A program made the position numbers and the translations under genes. Shown here piece by piece: positions 62,406 to 64,000 of a stretch of 64,000 bases of DNA (positions are counted from its first letter, which is position 1; every line of letters starts with the position of its first letter). Source of the DNA: Bdellovibrionales bacterium Ga0074139 (GTDB taxonomy: Bacteria > Bdellovibrionota > Bdellovibrionia > Bdellovibrionales > Bdellovibrionaceae); the NCBI GenBank assembly GCA_001464795.1, contig LNEB01000008.1, positions 103,783 to 167,782 on the forward strand, in the 5' to 3' direction. The notes under the pieces were generated by a model. It searched no databases, was not told the DNA's origin, and was given only the letters and a program-made list of their open reading frames with translations.

Positions 62406-62747
62406 ATGTCTTTCAAATTTTTCTCAGTTTTATTATTTATCGCTGTTTTATCAAACTCGGCCTTCGCAATGAGTGACATTGAACATGAAATAACCATGGG
62501 AAAAATTGATGCTGCTGAATTAGCCACTTCAAGTGAAAGCGTGACTCAAAGGTCATTAAAACTTGTTGAAAAAGCAAAAGCACTACAAGAATCCGTAGGT
62601 TTTCAAGAAAAACACTCTGACGGTAGGCTATCAGCACTGGGACAGATGATTACGATTATTGAATTGTCTTTAAAAGAAGTTAACTCTCTCGAGGACGTTA
62701 GATCTTTGATCGAAATGAATCAAGCACTTGAAGAATTGATGCAGTAA
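62406..62747 (+). CDS. Small exported protein, unknown
   Basis: A 113-residue protein with a signal peptide ending AFAM and an all-helical mature part of about 90 residues that may pack as a helical bundle. AGGAG precedes the ATG. No family is recognised. It is four bases before the next exported-protein gene, so they are probably cotranscribed. Confidence 0.7.
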   Translation: MSFKFFSVLLFIAVLSNSAFAMSDIEHEITMGKIDAAELATSSESVTQRSLKLVEKAKALQESVGFQEKHSDGRLSALGQMITIIELSLKEVNSLEDVRSLIEMNQALEELMQ

Positions 62748-62751
62748 TTTT

Positions 62752-63282
62752 ATGTTAGCATTAATTCTTGGCTTACAACTTATGGCCCAAACACAATATC
62801 CTATGCATGTGGTTACGGAAGCTCGGGTATCGAAGCAAAACAAAAATCAACAATTGACAGCCATGAGCTGTCAATCTTCCACCCTTACTACAAATTCAAA
62901 AAAGCAATTGAACTGGGTTGGTTCACAGGAAAGAAAACCTGAATTAATATTAAATCTATCTGAAAATAGTCAAATTATTGCCACTCGTAATACTGACGAT
63001 TCTTATTTAAATTCTGTTACATTGTGGCTAGCATTAAAAACACAAAAACAAGTTGAATATTTTGTGCTAACCGAAATTGATATGGAAAATTATGAACTTC
63101 CAAATGTGAAACTTGCAAATAACATATTAATTATTCAAGCCAACATTTTAGTCGCAGACGAAAATGAAGAAAATGAATTTTTAAAAGGTATCCCAACTAT
63201 TCAAAGATCACTTTATCAAACTATTAATCTGACAAGTATTAACAAAAAGACAGCTCATCTTCAGATATTAACGTGCAAGTAA
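62752..63282 (+). CDS. Exported beta-rich protein, unknown
   Basis: A 176-residue protein with a short signal-like N-terminus (MLALILGLQLMAQ) and a beta-rich mature part with two Cys (residue 39 and near the end) that could pair. No ribosome site is visible, so translation may depend on the gene four bases upstream. Family not recognised. It ends against a convergent CBS-domain gene with no spacer. Confidence 0.62.
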   Translation: MLALILGLQLMAQTQYPMHVVTEARVSKQNKNQQLTAMSCQSSTLTTNSKKQLNWVGSQERKPELILNLSENSQIIATRNTDDSYLNSVTLWLALKTQKQVEYFVLTEIDMENYELPNVKLANNILIIQANILVADENEENEFLKGIPTIQRSLYQTINLTSINKKTAHLQILTCK

Positions 63283-63729
63283 TTAAATGAACTCAATTGA
63301 TGCATTTGGCACTCGACCAGGCCTATAGGTCAGTCGATTGATTTCATCACCTAATAGCATAATCATATCCGTTGCCGTCAAAATTCCAATGAGCTCGTCG
63401 TTTTCGTCAATAACAGGAAGTCTTTTAATGCTATTTCTTTGCATCAATTGAATCGCTTCATAAACACCAAAATTGGGTCGACAGCAAATTGGATTATGAG
63501 TCATCACCTGCTGCACCAGAAGCCTGTCAGCTGAAAGACTTTTACTATGAGCACGCATCACAATGTCGTTCTTAGTTAAAATACCCACAGGCCTGATTCT
63601 ATTATAAAAAAAATCGACAACAATGACAGCACTCACATTAAAGTCTTTCATCACAGAAACGGCTTCATTGATCGTATCATCTTTGTAGACAGTCGCCACT
63701 TCTTTAATAAAAAGCCGTGAGATGGTCAT
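63283..63729 (-). CDS. Tandem CBS-domain protein
   Basis: A 148-residue cytoplasmic protein of two CBS domains. The first covers about 10-65 (SAVIVVDFFYNRIRPVGILTKNDIV), the second about 80-135 (RLPVIDENDELIGILTATDMIML). CBS pairs bind adenosyl nucleotides and sense energy state. The ATG overlaps the stop of an upstream zinc-ribbon gene (ATGA); an in-frame start five codons earlier is less likely. No catalytic domain is attached. Confidence 0.9.
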   Translation of the reverse strand: MTISRLFIKEVATVYKDDTINEAVSVMKDFNVSAVIVVDFFYNRIRPVGILTKNDIVMRAHSKSLSADRLLVQQVMTHNPICCRPNFGVYEAIQLMQRNSIKRLPVIDENDELIGILTATDMIMLLGDEINRLTYRPGRVPNASIEFI

Positions 63730-63887
63730 GAATACCTCATCCAATCAGAGAATCGATAGCTTTCACTGTATTCACGGCAATAATCACAAAATACAGCTTT
63801 CACTTTTGTACTTTTAAAGAGACGCTCGCAAATAGGACATCTTCTCTTTGCCACTCCTTCACTTAAGTTGGGAAGGCCACGTTTCAT
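63726..63887 (-). CDS. 53-residue zinc-ribbon protein coupled to the CBS gene
   Basis: A very small basic protein with two CxxC pairs (CPIC at residues 17-20 and CDYC at 34-37) spaced like a zinc ribbon, ending DWMRYS. Its stop overlaps the CBS gene start in an ATGA. The tidy Cys spacing and the coupling make it likely to be real in spite of its length. No named family is recognised; it may be a partner or an RNA-binding adaptor. Confidence 0.6.
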   Translation of the reverse strand: MKRGLPNLSEGVAKRRCPICERLFKSTKVKAVFCDYCREYSESYRFSDWMRYS

Positions 63888-63950
63888 ATTGGTGTTATTT
63901 GGGCGGTTGGCCCCAGATTCTGTGTGTCAGACAATCTGAGTCAGGTGGCG

Positions 63951-64000
63951 TTAGCTTGCTAGCATAGATTCCTGTTCCTTGGCAAATTCTGCCGGTGTTT
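63951..64000 (-). CDS. C-terminal end of an unidentified gene
   Basis: The last 15 codons of a minus-strand frame (TPAEFAKEQESMLAS then TAA) enter from beyond the window. The composition looks like a normal protein end. It lies 63 bases before the zinc-ribbon gene on the same strand. Too little is visible for any function. Confidence 0.35.
   Translation of the reverse strand, partial: TPAEFAKEQESMLAS

Noticed and set aside
63912..63940. Imperfect inverted repeat CAGATT / AATCTG as terminator
   Set aside because: The stem is short and bulged and no T tract follows on either strand.

Overview
The window looks like chromosome of a predatory-type bacterium of the Bdellovibrionota (Bdellovibrio / Pseudobdellovibrio group). 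The clues are a Myxococcus-like Glt/Agl gliding locus, a PilZ protein with a GYF-like front end, a type IV pilin, many secreted proteins and lipoproteins of unknown family, and a high density of overlapping genes. The DNA is visibly AT-rich, so a low-GC member is more likely than B. bacteriovorus itself. This placement is inference from gene content; no marker gene was compared. No rRNA, tRNA, CRISPR array or prophage was seen. The only transposon trace is a broken RAYT-type transposase.

Layout. 1-4048 (minus strand): start of a UvrD/PcrA helicase, a small zinc-ribbon/Tudor-like protein, an unknown protein coupled to fumC, and an SDR. 4164-7273: truncated hemoglobin, EVE protein, two dihydrouridine synthases (one apparently starting at CTG) and glutaredoxin. 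7286-15766 (minus): an eight-gene gliding-type envelope machine, read as beta-barrel, ExbB/TolQ, two ExbD/TolR, two TPR proteins, a small exported protein and an FHA/TonB-like GltG homologue. 15941-19937: PilZ protein coupled to purK, then purE, with a VWA lipoprotein antisense between them, and a DUF6580 membrane protein. 19944-26319 (minus): pilA with its own terminator, a TPR membrane protein, then dnaJ-dnaK-acs. 26537-37864 (plus): clpS-clpA, htpX, slt, a subtilase, lnt and mutS2. 37856-43857: a tandem-repeat protein resembling PBECR nuclease folds, then an envelope cluster with a PA14/FN3 lipoprotein and a coiled-coil/Hsp20 fusion. 43858-48677: accessory DNA with the RAYT remnant, a 1-Cys peroxiredoxin, a matrixin lipoprotein and a lipoprotein behind a sigma-54-like promoter. 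48674-56362: hslO, a histidine phosphatase, an FAH-family enzyme, putA, and a rhomboid/RDD membrane operon. 56520-64000: a Fis-only regulator, a sigma-54-like promoter feeding a structured terminated RNA, a secreted HNH nuclease, a hydrolase, a PAS histidine kinase, a PafA-like phosphatase and a CBS protein coupled to a 53-residue zinc ribbon.

How it fits together. The gliding locus, PilZ protein and pilin are surface-motility functions. dnaJK, clpAS, htpX, hslO and the Hsp20 fusion are protein quality control. acs, fumC and putA feed acetate, fumarate and proline into central carbon flow. The least explained items are two sigma-54-type promoters followed by structured leaders, a hairpin that covers the acs ribosome site, and several apparently unrecognised envelope genes.
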